This document shows positions 30,850 through 40,905 of a stretch of DNA of 64,000 nucleotides, piece after piece. Under the pieces are notes generated by a model. The model did no database searches. It saw only the letters and a program-made list of their open reading frames with translations, and was not told where the DNA came from. A program made the translations under genes and the position numbers. Where the stretch lies: the NCBI GenBank assembly GCA_964036315.1, contig OZ038517.1, positions 49,610,916 to 49,674,915 of the forward strand, written 5' to 3'. The DNA is from Acanthosepion esculentum (taxonomy: Eukaryota; Mollusca; Cephalopoda; Sepiida; Sepiidae). Position 1 is the stretch's first letter. Every line of letters begins with the position of its first letter.

Positions 30850-30852
<3 letters not shown>

Positions 30853-31112
30853 TTTTAAAATAAAAATTTTAAAAAAAATATGATTCCTTTGCTACATACG
30901 AGTTCTCATGTTTCAAAAACAAGAGCCAAAAACCTCAATATTAATTATTAAATATTCAATTGAATTAAAGTATCAAGCTCTGTTTCATCCTCAAGCAAAC
31001 ATTTAGGATTCAATTTAATTTTAATAATTATATTGAGGTTTTTGGCTCTTGTTTTTGAAACATGAAAACTCTTATGTAGCGAAGGAATCATTTTTTTTTT
31101 TTTTAAATAATT
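30850..31112. mobile_element. Foldback element, ~100-bp arms
   Basis: The left arm (TATGATTCCTTTGCTACATA, CTCATGTTTCAAAAACAAGA, GCCAAAAACCTCAATAT) and its complement at about 31020-31105 are near perfect. The loop of about 50 bp holds CAAGCTCTGTTTCATCCTC. There is no ORF. It is MITE-like and abuts a TA tract. Confidence 0.78.
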
Positions 31113-31210
31113 ATAATTAAAGCTCTATTTTTGTATGGCGCACTTTTTTTAAAAAATAAAAACAAAACAACTAAAGAAATCCAGATTATTTCCCTAACAT
31201 GTTCTTTCCT

Positions 31211-31221
31211 ATTTTTCTATA

Positions 31222-31278
<57 letters not shown>
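31211..31278. repeat. CA microsatellite
   Basis: An uninterrupted CA run of about 50 bp. Confidence 0.93.
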
Positions 31279-31279
<1 letters not shown>

Positions 31280-31283
<4 letters not shown>

Positions 31284-31500
31284 TATATATTTGCGTATTT
31301 AGGCAGCAAGATTTCTTTTAGGCATGTCTGATTGAATAAATTACAGACATTATGTCTGGTAATTTGTAACAGAATCCATTCATACTCACGAATAACCTTC
31401 CGTGTATTGATGTTAAAGAATAAGAGAAATGTGCTATGGCTGTTTAAATTTCTTTTATTTTCATTTCTCAAGTACTTTCGATATTCTTCCAAGATCATCT
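31280..31500 (-). mobile_element. Penelope-like N-terminal fragment ending in a CA/TG tract
   Basis: Minus strand: NLFNQTCLKEILLPKYANIY, then VRVCVCVC from the microsatellite. FNxTCxKExLLxKYxxIY is shared with 33590 and 27133. Upstream codons (EEYRKYLRNENKRNLN) are AT-rich and of uncertain origin. Confidence 0.58.
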
Positions 31501-31790
31501 TCAGGGATGCAAGTAATACAAAAGTATATGTTGTTCATTAATATAAGTATTTATACAAAGATGTGCGTCGTTATCCATTGCCATAATCTTTTTGATTATG
31601 CTTTTAAATGCAAAACGGTTGACAATGTTCCAAGGGTTCATTAGAACATGAAAAAATTATCCATTATGGAATTTTTTCCGTTTTGTTATAATATCATGGT
31701 AACGCACACATTAAAGCGTGAAAAAACTGTTCTTTTACAGGCATTTCAGAACATTACTGCAGTATTCATAGTTGATTCTGTTCAGTGCCG
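31501..31790. other. No gene seen
   Basis: There is nothing recognisable; small frames only. Confidence 0.45.
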
Positions 31791-31799
31791 GATTTAATA

Positions 31800-31970
31800 T
31801 ATATGTGATACAAGTATAGTTTTTAAATATGCTATATTTCTGGGTAAAAGTTCTCAATATCAGAAATAGAGCATATGTAAATATAAAACTGGATACTGAT
31901 GTCAACACCAATCACTGACAGTCTGTTTCATGCTTGAACACAATCTTCATCTGTCGAAACTGGGATATAT
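31800..31970 (-). repeat. Dispersed terminal-repeat copy
   Basis: AATATGCTATATTTCTGGG, AAATAGAGCATATGTAAATA, ACTGATGTCAACACC, TGACAGTCTGTTTCATGCTT. It ends in a TA tract at about 31966. Confidence 0.65.
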
Positions 31971-32069
31971 ATATTTTATATTTTTTATCTGTTTTTGATT
32001 TTGTCAACTGCACATTATAGTATAGGGGGAGTGTGCCCTAGTGACAATTAGGAATTTAAGGAGGACACC

Positions 32070-32245
32070 CTTATATTTCAGTAAATAATACATTTTTTTT
32101 TATATTAAAAAACAATATCTAAAATAGTACCCTAGCTGAGGGTACTATTCATGAGGGTTGTTTTTTCCTAAGCCTTTATTTGAAGTAGTGTGAAATGTCA
32201 ACATCTTGATTATATTATTTTCTCTTCGATCACTGTCTTTGAGGA
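32070..32245 (+). repeat. Third copy of the 21.1/23.1 kb duplicate (end only)
   Basis: CAGTAAATAATACATTTTTT through GTAGTGTGAAATGTCAACAT matches 21330-21500, with one small local inversion-like insert (AGCTGAGGGTACTATTCATG). Confidence 0.75.
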
Positions 32246-32429
32246 AAAGAACACTGTGACGCAATTCATTGCACCAGAAATTTGGAAACGCCATGCAGAG
32301 GATCCAGAAAGAGTTGGATGAGTCTAATGGTGATTACGAATGTGTCTGGAATGATCACTAGTGATTGCGATGTTATGCCTCTATTCATTTTTCCACAGGA
32401 ATTCTGAGTCAACACGGAGGCCGATATCA

Positions 32430-32565
32430 AGTGTCTGGGTCAAGAGGGTGGCTACCACAATGACATGTTGGTAATTGCTGATGTCACACTTTGGTGATCA
32501 TGTCTCATTTTCTTGGTCATGATCAGCCAAAGGTATCAACACATAAGTAAAGGTAACAATCCTAA
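32430..32565 (-). mobile_element. 5S/tRNA-type SINE tail fragment
   Basis: TTGCTGATGTCACACTTTGG, TGATCATGTCTCATTTTC, CATGATCAGCCAAAGGTATC, ACATAAGTAAAGGTAAC matches the tail of the composite SINE at 36530-36635. The heads are missing. Confidence 0.65.
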
Positions 32566-32589
32566 GATGGTGGACTCTGCAGCATGCCT

Positions 32590-32880
32590 CTCAATCAGTC
32601 ATGGTAGTCAAACAATTTCTTTGACCACATCACCGCTTACATCTTGCCACATAACACCCCAGACTGCAACCCCTTGTGTATGTATGTATGTATGTGGCTC
32701 CGTTGAGCGATAGACCAACAAAACTCCTTGTGATACCAAAGATGAACTGAAGGCAAGGATTATGGCAGCATTCACAAACTTAAACAAGCAGACCACCCAG
32801 AAGAGATACAGGAGAGTCTGAATTTTATCTGGAGGCTGTGGTTGAGGCCATTCGTGATTTTATTGAATAAATTTTTAGTA
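32590..32880 (+). pseudogene. Transposase C-terminus (DDE family)
   Basis: The + strand gives NNTPDCNPL (the TPDxNPLD motif carrying the region of the last catalytic Asp), a GTAT microsatellite insertion in place of DYFVW, then GSVERETNKTPCDTKDELKA, RIMAAFTNLNKQTTQKRYRR and RLEAVVE-like sequence in shifted frames. This is the C-terminal half of a Tc1/mariner-superfamily transposase. Confidence 0.66.
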
Positions 32881-32975
32881 TTTCAAGACAATTTTGTGTA
32901 ATTTTGGTAAATATATCTGTTAAAATGAGATGTCAGTGTTATTTTCATTTTTGGCATAATTTAGACGACAATTTA

Positions 32976-33437
32976 TCCATCGCACGCTGTATACATATCA
33001 GTAGGCACCTCCACGTTTTCGATACCTAAAGTTCAAAATGAATTTTTAAAGATGAAAAAGTATACTTGAAGCTTTCTTTTTTATCTTTAATTGAAAACTA
33101 ACTGACTGAAATCAGTGGTGATTTTATTAAATAAATTTACTCTTTAGTATGTCAAGATTTTTTGTGTAATTTTGGTAAATATGCCTATGACAAAGAGACG
33201 TCATGTTAATTTTTCATTATTGTTTAATTTAGACAGCAATTTGTCCATCACGCCCTGTATCTTTTAAGTTTGAAATTGATGTGGGTTAGCATGGTATGGT
33301 TGTGAAGCAGATCATGACACGACAGGTTTAAAATGATCTTCTGGCACAAAGACATTTTAACTTAGACGACAATTTATCCATCGCACTATATACATACTAC
33401 ATAAAATGGCTTACTATATATATATATATATATATAT
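32976..33437. repeat. Repeated transposon ends, no gene
   Basis: 33118-33262 and 33350-33400 are further copies of the inverted end (ACAGCAATTTGTCCATCACG, GACGACAATTTATCCATCGC). A TA tract occupies 33415-33438. Confidence 0.6.
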
Positions 33438-33524
33438 AAATCAAATATTCAACTTAACTATTATTACTGAAGTATTCAACTATGAATACTACAGTAATAA
33501 TACTTAAGTTGAATACTTGATTTT
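33438..33524. mobile_element. Small foldback between two TA tracts
   Basis: AATCAAATATTCAACTTAA / ATTATTACTG on the left pairs with CAGTAATAAT / TTAAGTTGAATACTTGATTT on the right. The inner part (AGTATTCAACTATGAATACT) is itself palindromic, so almost the whole 87 bp can fold. It is flanked by TA tracts on both sides. Confidence 0.8.
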
Positions 33525-33532
33525 ATGTATGC

Positions 33533-33534
<2 letters not shown>

Positions 33535-33584
<50 letters not shown>
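33535..33584. repeat. TA microsatellite
   Basis: A TA run of about 50 bp adjoining the Penelope-like fragment. Confidence 0.93.
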
Positions 33585-33586
<2 letters not shown>

Positions 33587-33795
33587 GTATATTTAAGCAG
33601 CAATCCTTCTTTTATGCAAGTTTCATTAAAAACGACAGACAAGGTACTACGGTTAAGTTTTTTATTTAATTTTTCTTGTGTACGAACAAGAGCTTCCTTT
33701 ACAGGACAAAGGGTGTGTAAGAACTGTCCAAATGTTTTATTTTTCCGAGCGCTTTCAGCTATACCTTTAGCCATTATCAAGGATGATTTGATTTT
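33585..33795 (-). mobile_element. Penelope-like N-terminal fragment ending in a TA tract
   Basis: Minus strand, open and starting MIMAKGIAESARKNKTFGQF, then [48 protein letters not shown] and directly YIYIYI from the TA tract. The distal edge (CCTTGATAATGGC, AGCTGAAAGCGCTCGG) resembles Penelope-type end motifs. Confidence 0.7.
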
Positions 33796-35308
33796 TTAGC
33801 TTAATTTAGTGTGTGCATTATGCGTATGTCTTAGTGTGTAGTAGGGGTGTTTTAATTTCCAAATACGGTTAGCACATTGTGGCTTTGTTCGTAGTCTTAC
33901 GTTACACCTATCCGATCACAGCTCCATTTGAACCCATTCAAACACACACAAAAAATTACCAGACTCCATTAGAAATATACTTGTAGAAAACACAAATATA
34001 TTAACTGCATCCACCTGCAAAAAAAGATTAAAAATAATGGAGGCTTTAATAATAAAAAAGAAAAAGCCAACTCTAAACAATATTAACTATGAACCTATAT
34101 ATGTATACATACGCTTAAATAAGCTTATGATCATATTAGTCCATAAGTCCAAGGAATAAGCATATAATCAGAGTGCTTAATGCACTTAACATTGACAATC
34201 CCCTAATCGATATTTCAGTTGTGATTGGATATGCAGCAAGACTGTCTCTGAAATAAGGGCGCATCTTATACACTGAAAAAGACAGTATATATAATGAGAA
34301 AGACTGCAGAGAATTTATGCATTTTGTTAAATTAGGAAAGAAATAAAAAAGGAATTCACTTTTGCTTTTGATTCAAAACTGTTTGTAATGACGAGCATTT
34401 TTCTTTTTCTGTTTTGTCACCAAAATTTTCTTTCTACCAAGAACAGAATCCATTTTAGAATGCTTCTTCACTGGCAAGGTTACATGGCATTGCCTGGCTG
34501 AGGAAAATTCATCAGTAACATTTAACAGGCAATTTTGATTCCTGCAAATTCACTTTTAATCAGAAACATTTCCGGAGATGACAAGCAGTAACACTGATAC
34601 TAGAAATAATCAAATCGATGAGAAAAAGGTACAGCATCACGAAAACCAGTTGTAGAGTAATGGTTAATGAGCTCATTATTATTTTGAGTGCAGATCCTTA
34701 CCTTTCTGCATCATACTTGTAACCTTGAACTAGATTTACTACAGTACTTACCATAACAAGCTAGTCTCACAGAGCTTGTTTCATGAGTTGGATTGTTGTT
34801 AGGAGCTCCTAATGATATGGCCTTGTGTCAAGCTAAAGTTAATAAATACATTTTTTTTGTATTGATTAAAATCCCTGGCCCTCATACTTTAGAGCAATGA
34901 TTTTCAACTGGTGTGCCGCAGGAGGATCATAGGTATGTTATGAAAATTTTTAAAGGATGTTAATTATTTTTCAACGTCTAAATATACTTTAAATTGATTA
35001 CCACATAAAATTCATGTAATGCACAATCTCATGACCCCCAAATTTTAACTTATAAAAAATGATCTTGTCATGTATCTCATGTATCGTGCGAGTTCCTTTT
35101 CATATTACAGTGGACTAACCTCTTATATCTCTTTATCCCATCTTTTAGTTAAATAAGTTAAAAAAAAAGTATAACAGAATGATAAAAGTATCATTAGTAA
35201 TGCTATACTCATTGGGTAAATATGGGCCGCCATAAACAACTGAACAAGAAACAGCTAAACATCTTATAAATGTCAACAATGAAAAAGATGCACATATATA
35301 TATATATA
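33796..35308. other. No gene; hAT-like end at ~34896-34932
   Basis: The stretch is mostly unassigned AT-rich sequence. At 34896-34932, AGCAATGATTTTCAACTGGT followed by GTGCCGCAGG closely resembles the terminus of non-autonomous hAT elements. A TA tract (35294-35309) precedes the MITE. Confidence 0.5.
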
Positions 35309-35309
35309 T

Positions 35310-35766
35310 AGTGTAACCCGGATATAAGAGAAACCCGGATATAAGAGAGATTGTATCTTGTCCCAAATTAGAGACTGTTAAGGTATATATAATAGACCAA
35401 ACCCGGATATAAGAGAAACCCGGATATAAGATACCCTGATATAAGAGGAACCCGGATATAAGAGAGATTGTCTCTGGTCCCAAATCAGAGCCTGTTAATG
35501 TATATATAATAGACCAAACCCGGATATAAGAGGAACCCGGATATAAGAGAGGTTTTCTCTGGTCCCAAATTAGAGCCTGTGTTAATGTATATATAATAGA
35601 CCAAACCCGGATATAAGAGAAACCCGGATATAAGAGAGATTGTCTCTAGTCCCAAATTAGAGCCTGTTAATGTATATATAATAGACCAAACCCGGATATA
35701 AGAGAAACCCGGATATAAGAGACTTCTTCTCCAGTCCCGACAACTCTCTTATATCTGGGTTACACT
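35310..35766. mobile_element. pogo-like MITE with internal tandem amplification
   Basis: The ends AGTGTAACCCGGATATAAGA and the complement at 35747-35766 are inverted repeats next to TA. Inside, the block AATAGACCAAACCCGGATAT to CCCAAATTAGAGCCTGTTA is repeated about five times with steps of 117, 87 and 85 bp. The simple single-unit relative is at 38651-38819. Confidence 0.82.
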
Positions 35767-35858
35767 ATATATATATATATATATATATATACCCTGACGA
35801 TTGCACTAGCATGAAACAGACTGTCGCCTCTAAGTGCTGACTTCTATGTTCACTTTTA

Positions 35859-35893
<35 letters not shown>
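35767..35893 (+). repeat. Dispersed terminal-repeat fragment with intact hammerhead-like core, between TA tracts
   Basis: 35791-35828 reads ACC, CTGACGA, TTGCACTAGCAT, GAAA, CAGACTGTC, GCC, then CTAAGTGCTGACTTCTATG to TTTATATTT. Only this part of the repeat is present, with TA runs on both sides. Confidence 0.7.
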
Positions 35894-35997
35894 CATAATG
35901 AGAGGCCATGTATACTTTGTTAAATAAATAAATAAATATATAAAAAAAACACCCAATTTTGTTTCATTTATTTTATCCAGATATTATATATATATAT

Positions 35998-36212
35998 ATA
36001 GTTCCATGGCCAAATGGTTTAAACGTTTGCTTCTGACCAGGGTTCGAATTTCACCACTGTTGATTTGTCAGGAAGGAGACTTCCTGATGCTATCAGACTG
36101 GAGGGGTCGATTCCAGCGTGCGTCACCTTTGGGAAGTGCCTGAAAACCATACCACAGGTTGACCCAACCCTTATGAGTGAAATTGGGTAGACGGAACACT
36201 TGGGAGGGGGGG
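35998..36212 (+). mobile_element. tRNA-derived SINE, third family
   Basis: A box CCATGGCCAAATGGTTTAAA and B box GGGTTCGAATTTC are better preserved than at 13972. The tail AAGGAAGGAGACTTCCTGAT, GGACTGGAGGGG, GGGAAGTGCCTGAAAACC, ACCACAGGTTGACCCAAC matches that copy. Confidence 0.82.
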
Positions 36213-36489
36213 ATGTTGATTGTTCGTCATGCTAGATAATGCATGATATATAAATTAATATGAAAAGCAAGTTTTTCTGCAATAAATAATACAAAAATCG
36301 ATACAAATTAGATACAAAAATCGATTATGGCTAGAATGCTTGGAAAAAGATTTAAGATTATGCCCGTCCAAAATTCGACCTTGCAGAGAAGATATTCTAA
36401 AAAAAAAGCTTTTGACCTGAAAGATTTTGTGAGACAGCAGGCACACAAATCTTCTTCTTCTCCTCAGCCCCTAATGGTCTTTTGTTAGA
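36213..36489. other. No gene seen
   Basis: A G run lies near 36203; otherwise the sequence is unassigned. The 63-codon minus frame has no domain. Confidence 0.45.
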
Positions 36490-36760
36490 ATTAGGATCAT
36501 CCCAGATTCATGGGGGGGGATGGGCCGTTACCTTACCACACTGCTGTGGAGGTAGTGGCTGATGTCGCACTTGGGTGATCACGTCTCTTTTGTTTCATGA
36601 TCGGCCAAAGATATTTGCACATAAGTGAATGTAACGAACTCAACTGGAATTCAAACTCAACTGCCTGTTACCCATTACACTATCTGTATATCCAGCACCT
36701 GTTATTCCCAAGCTGCTACCCATCTAGGTACTAGCCAGGCATGATGTTGCTTAAGGTAAA
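36490..36760 (-). mobile_element. 5S rRNA/tRNA composite SINE (5'-truncated)
   Basis: On the minus strand, 36753-36691 matches the 3' half of metazoan 5S rRNA: TTAAGCAACATCATGCCTGG, CTAGTACCTAGATGGGTAG, TTGGGAATAACAGGTGCTG, including the internal box C region. A tRNA-like segment follows (36690-36636) with A box AGTGTAATGGGTAAC and B box GAGTTTGAATTCCAG. The core TTACATTCACTTATGTGC comes next, then a tail with CATGAAACAAAAGAGACGTG. Confidence 0.78.
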
Positions 36761-37056
36761 AATTGACTCAGTGACGTGCAGATAAAACAAAGGTTTCAAG
36801 ATAGGAAAATAATAATGGTCACCTAAAAAGAACAACAAGTTAATATTGATGGCTATTTCTGGGTTAGGCCTGCCACCAGTAACATGTACATCAGTGTAAG
36901 CCACCACATGTGCAGGTGGTTGGTACCTAAACCAGGTCCCCCACTAGCTTTCTGGTGGGGGCAGATGTCATGTCACCTTACTGGGTGAAAAAACAAAACG
37001 TTTCTAAGGGTGGATGTATTTCTTATAGAGGCCAACATTCAAAATGTGTGTCTGTG

Positions 37057-37119
<63 letters not shown>

Positions 37120-37121
37120 GA
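36761..37121. other. Unassigned, then TA tract 37060-37118
   Basis: There is no gene. The TA tract ends directly at the Arg-type SINE tail. Confidence 0.6.
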
Positions 37122-37529
37122 TCGACACTCCGGCCGATTTCAACGTATGAGGGTCAGGCAGATCAGTTCCTAGAAACTGAAAGCCTGACACCGACACATG
37201 AGATTTGATTATAGTGGTGAAGGCTTTGTGCAGGGCCATCCACACTTTTTGGAGGGACGAATACAGGGACCTGGTGCAGCGAATGCCACAAGGTCCCCAA
37301 ACGACCCTCCGCAGGTTTTGAATTCAGCGTTGTCCTTCTCCTAGACCAGTTGCCATCCAAGGCTATAAAACCCAGTCTGTCCTGCTATTTACCCATAGTT
37401 GGAGGGAGAAGATTCACACCTTTCCCAAAGGTATTAGCATGTAAATGAACGTAATGGATTCGACTGGAATTTGAACTTGGCTCTCCGATTCCACAATCCA
37501 AGCCATTATCCATTACTCAACCGTGCCTC

Positions 37530-37533
<4 letters not shown>
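37122..37533 (-). mobile_element. tRNA-Arg-like SINE, full length
   Basis: Minus-strand head at about 37470-37533: A box region GAGTAATGGATAATGGC and B box AAGTTCAAATTCCAG. Core CATTCATTTACATGC, then body GGGTAAATAGCAGGACAGAC, CTGCGGAGGGTCGTTTGGGG, CCTTCACCACTATAATC and 3' end TGACCCTCATACG. It matches the copy at 55929 along its length. Confidence 0.85.
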
Positions 37534-37581
<48 letters not shown>

Positions 37582-37710
37582 TGTTTTTTGGCAAAAATAA
37601 TATTCACCCAAAAAAATGCACAAATTAAGAGAGTGCTCAATACAGTTTCCATAGAACGAAAAAGAAGACCAAATTAATATATCTCTATATATATATATAT
37701 ATATATATAT
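37534..37710. repeat. TA tracts with an end-like repeat between
   Basis: TA runs at 37534-37578 and 37684-37710 flank GAGAGTGCTCAATACAGTTTC, related to 6630-6650 and 49000-49030. Confidence 0.65.
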
Positions 37711-37900
37711 GAAAAAATATATTTTTAAGGTGTGCTATATTTATGGGATAAAGTGCTCAATATCGGAGATAGAGCATATGTAAATATAAATATAAAAGTG
37801 AACATTGAAGTCAATACTCAGGAGTGAAAAGCTGTTTAATCCTGGATGCGATCGTCAGGCCGTCTGACGATTGTGTCCAGCATGAAACTTCAATGTTCAC

Positions 37901-37905
<5 letters not shown>
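37711..37905 (-). repeat. Dispersed terminal-repeat copy, palindromic
   Basis: AAGGTGTGCTATATTTATGG, CGGAGATAGAGCATATG, AAGTGAACATTGAAGTCAAT, then GCGATCGTCAGGCCGTCTGACGATTG, where two hammerhead-like cores face each other, and CAATGTTCAC at the right end. It is flanked by TA tracts. Confidence 0.7.
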
Positions 37906-37945
<40 letters not shown>

Positions 37946-38038
37946 AGAATGTTATTTAATACTGTTTATTATAAAACAGAGCATTTGCTTAAATACTTGT
38001 ATCTATAAAAAGAACGTTAAACATAATATAAATGTCTT

Positions 38039-38070
<32 letters not shown>
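37906..38070 (+). mobile_element. tRNA-Ser-type SINE tail fragment between TA tracts
   Basis: 37945-38040 carries GTTATTTAATACTGTTTATT, CAGAGCATTTGCTTAAATAC and AACGTTAAACATAATATAAA, the SINE tail without its head. Confidence 0.75.
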
Positions 38071-38075
<5 letters not shown>

Positions 38076-38297
38076 CATATCTTCATTCAAATATGTTTCA
38101 TTGAATAATATAGACATATTGTGTCTACTTATATATATTTTATGCTGATCCTTTCCCAGGATCAACAAATTAAGGAAATATCAAAACAAAGGAGACAAAC
38201 ATGATTAATTAATTAACCCTCTATGGTGCCCAACTTTTTCTTCACCCTGTGTGTCTATATATATATATATATATATAATATATATATACACACACAC

Positions 38298-38328
<31 letters not shown>

Positions 38329-38650
38329 TACACATACTAGTTGTAATCTTATAAATATAACAAATTATACTCGTCCAGAAAACCTTAGGTGCCTTGATTT
38401 GCAAATAAACAAACCCATACCAAAGGGAAAAAAAATGATACAAAAAAAGAAAGAACAGAGAACATGTACGTCAGCCGAAAATAATCGTCTAGCATGCAAG
38501 TTCAGAGTTCATTTACCCATTTTTTCTTTTCAGTAAATGTATTTGCATTGATAAGTTCAGGGAAAAACTACTTTCCTCATCGATGAAATGATCATCTGTA
38601 TGAGGTAAATCATTTGGATCTCATTCATTGTAATTCACTTATATGATTTA
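38071..38650. other. No gene; TA/CA microsatellite 38256-38330
   Basis: AT-rich sequence with a compound microsatellite. Nothing is recognisable on either strand. Confidence 0.55.
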
Positions 38651-38819
38651 CAGTGTAACCCGGATATAAGAGACCTGGATAAAAGAGAGATTTTCTCTGG
38701 TCCCAAATTAGAGCCTGTGTTAATAAAACAAAATAGACCAAACCCGGATATAAGAGAAACCCGGATACAAGAGATTTCTTCTCCGGTCCCGACAACTCTC
38801 TTATATCCGGGTTACACTG
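38651..38819. mobile_element. pogo/Tigger-like MITE, 169 bp
   Basis: CAGTGTAACCCGGATATAAG and its complement form the ends, bounded by TA at 38649-38650 and 38820-38821. CAG...CTG ends with a TA duplication are characteristic of pogo-type elements. The interior holds one copy of the unit amplified at 35310-35766. Confidence 0.88.
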
Positions 38820-38821
38820 TA

Positions 38822-38918
38822 TAATAAAAATTGTATTGAGCTCTCTTTTGTGGATCAGTTTTAATATTTTATATTAATAGGATCTATTTGGATTACTTAC
38901 CCACAGATTTTTTACCTG

Positions 38919-38955
<37 letters not shown>

Positions 38956-39048
38956 GTAAATATGGACCACCATAAACAACTGAACAAGAAACAGCTAAAC
39001 ATCTTATAAATGTAAACAATGAAAAAATGCACATATATATATAGGTGA
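38822..39048 (+). repeat. Dispersed repeat copy (pairs with 4316) and TA tract
   Basis: TTGAGCTCTCTTTTGTGGAT, GGATCTATTTGGATTACTTA and a TA tract at 38923-38953. After it, ATGGACCACCATAAACAACT to ATGCACATATA repeats 35220-35296. Confidence 0.65.
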
Positions 39049-39281
39049 AATAGACAAAGTCCGGCAATTATTTAAAGACATTTTTATGTTTAACATTGTT
39101 TTTATAGATACAAGTGTTTATAGGATACAGGTTCGAATCCTGTCAAGGACGAATATTTTCTATGAAAATTTCTCGGACATTCAGGCCGGTAAATGTTATT
39201 TAATACTGTTTATTATAAAACAGAGCATTTGCTTAAATACTTGTATCTATAATAACAATGTGAAACATAAAAATGTCTTTA

Positions 39282-39329
<48 letters not shown>
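39049..39329 (+). mobile_element. tRNA-Ser-type SINE, head mostly deleted, plus TA tract
   Basis: The left part is inverted (AAAGTCCGGCAATTATTTAA, AAGACATTTTTATG) and joins at TACAAGTGTTTA to the remains of the head (GATACAGGTTCGAATCCTGT, only the B box kept). The tail TCTCGGACATTCAGGCCGG and a TA tract (39284-39328) follow. Confidence 0.72.
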
Positions 39330-39335
<6 letters not shown>

Positions 39336-39344
39336 ATATTTTCT

Positions 39345-39500
39345 GTTAGAATGTATCTGTAAAGGAACAGAATGAATAAAAAGGAACGAGAGGATAAACT
39401 ATTTTTAGCCGACACATTTCATCTTCTGAGGGACTTTATCAGAGGACAAAATGTGTCGGCTAAGGATACTTTTTCTCTGGTCTCTTTTTATTCATATATA

Positions 39501-39505
<5 letters not shown>
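39345..39505. mobile_element. Foldback with Penelope-type ends
   Basis: GAATAAAAAGGAAC...TTTTTAGCCGACACATTT pairs with AAATGTGTCGGCTAA...CTCTTTTTATTC. The centre reads CATCTTCTGAGGGACTTTAT, CAGAGGACAAAATG. TA tracts flank it, with the one at 39506-39565 following. Confidence 0.7.
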
Positions 39506-39562
<57 letters not shown>

Positions 39563-39568
39563 TATATA
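39506..39568. repeat. TA microsatellite
   Basis: A TA run of about 55 bp. Confidence 0.92.
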
Positions 39569-39639
39569 TAAAGACTAGGACAGGGTTCGAAGCCATGAAT
39601 GGCAACCTTCTCAATAAATTATTATTATTATTGTTATAT

Positions 39640-40050
39640 TGTCTCACTTGGATTTGGTTTGGTTTATTTTGTTTTACGGCATATCAATACCTCAGTGGGT
39701 TATTTAATGCTGACATTTTTTATTGCTGGTAATATTTTGTTTTGTCAAAAATTTATTTCTGGTAATATTTTTCCTTCAAAATTGCAATGCTGGTAATAAT
39801 TTTTTCAAAAATGTATTGCTGGTAATAGTTAACTATTTGCCCATAGATGGGACCCTAACAGGTGATACCACCCCAGGTCAGGGTGGACCTGGGAGCACCA
39901 GTGATTAACAGGTGGTTCCATGCTGCTCAAAACCTCCTGATCATAGGCCCTGCATCTGGACGTAGTTTATCGTCTTACTCAGGACGGGGAAGTAGTTTAA
40001 CATCTTACCCAGAACGATGACTCACTTGGGATGAAATGATTGAATAAAAT
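39640..40050 (+). repeat. Dispersed repeat with LINE-like 3' end
   Basis: TTTATTTTGTTTTACGGCAT, CCCATAGATGGGACCCTAAC, CAGGTCAGGGTGGACCTGGG, GGTTCCATGCTGCTCAAAAC and CTCACTTGGGATGAAATGAT, AATAAAATG. Inverted partners lie at 40550-40900, 41980-42440 and 51115-51290. It is probably a retroelement 3' end. Confidence 0.6.
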
Positions 40051-40549
40051 GTTGACTTGTTCTGTTAATATTCTGTAAGCATAGAAAAGCAATACATACA
40101 CATGCAAATAAAAATATAAAACATAACATCGCCATAGCTGTTGATTAGAATTTTTCAAAGATACATATCTAGAATACGAAGTGAGTTAAAAAAAAAAAAT
40201 AATTCTCTTGGTCAAGAAGACTTGTTTGGTAATTTTGATAATCTGTTTGGCACTGGGCCAACAACTACATGTGGGTTAAGGAAATATCGAATATTGTCTC
40301 ACTTGAAGGAAAGTCAAGATCACAACTCAGATTATTTGTTCGCTTCAGGAAAGTTTCTTTTGCAGTCTATGTCCAATACAGCTTAATTTATACAGCTTAG
40401 CATAAATAAATTAATGTCAACTCTTCTGATTTGGCTTAAGAAACCACCGTAATAGTATCTCTCAGATGCAAGCATTAGTTGGTTTTATACTTGTGTCTAT
40501 TAGTAATCAGTACTGATTTGACTCACTGGGTAGGATGATAAAATACATA
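40051..40549. other. No gene recognised
   Basis: An 81-codon frame (40141-40386, product begins MIRIFQRYISRIR, ends SMSNTA) has ordinary composition but no recognisable domain, splice context or poly-A signal. I do not call it a gene. Confidence 0.4.
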
Positions 40550-40905
40550 TGGCTGGTGTTCCCAGGTTTATTCTGACCCAGGGTGGTAACACCTGTTAGG
40601 GTCCGAGCTATGGACAAATAGTTAACCCCCTAAAACTGGTGTGAAAACACTATGAAAATGTAAAAATAGGTTTTTATAGTAAAAAATACCAGCAATAAAT
40701 TCTCGAAGAAAAAATTATTACCAGGAATACATTTAGCTGTTAACAAAATTCCTCTTTACAAAAATGCATCAATGAAACCTGATATACAAACTGATTTTTT
40801 ACGAGGAATAAATATTCTATTCATATGAAAAATCTTGTCGGCATTAAATAAACTATTGAGGTTGATATACCATAAAGCAAAATGATCCAAACCAAAACCT
40901 GTACT
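40550..40905 (-). repeat. Dispersed repeat copy
   Basis: GTGTTCCCAGGTTTATTCTG, ACCTGTTAGGGTCCGAGCTA, then ATGCATCAATGAAACCTGAT and ATACCATAAAGCAAAATG. This is the same composite order as 41980-42440. Confidence 0.62.

Larger units (their letters stand above)
32246..32975 (+). mobile_element. Tc1/mariner-type 3' part with a SINE insertion
   Basis: The C-terminal transposase remnant lies at 32590-32880, then AATTTAGACGACAATTTATCC and ATCGCACGCTGTAT as the inverted end. A SINE tail is inserted at about 32430-32565. The end repeat GATTTTATTGAATAAATTT to the terminus is duplicated at 33118-33262. Confidence 0.65.

Noticed and set aside
40141..40386. 81-codon frame as a small gene
   Set aside because: No recognisable features, and it lies between repeat copies. 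It is recorded only as unassigned.
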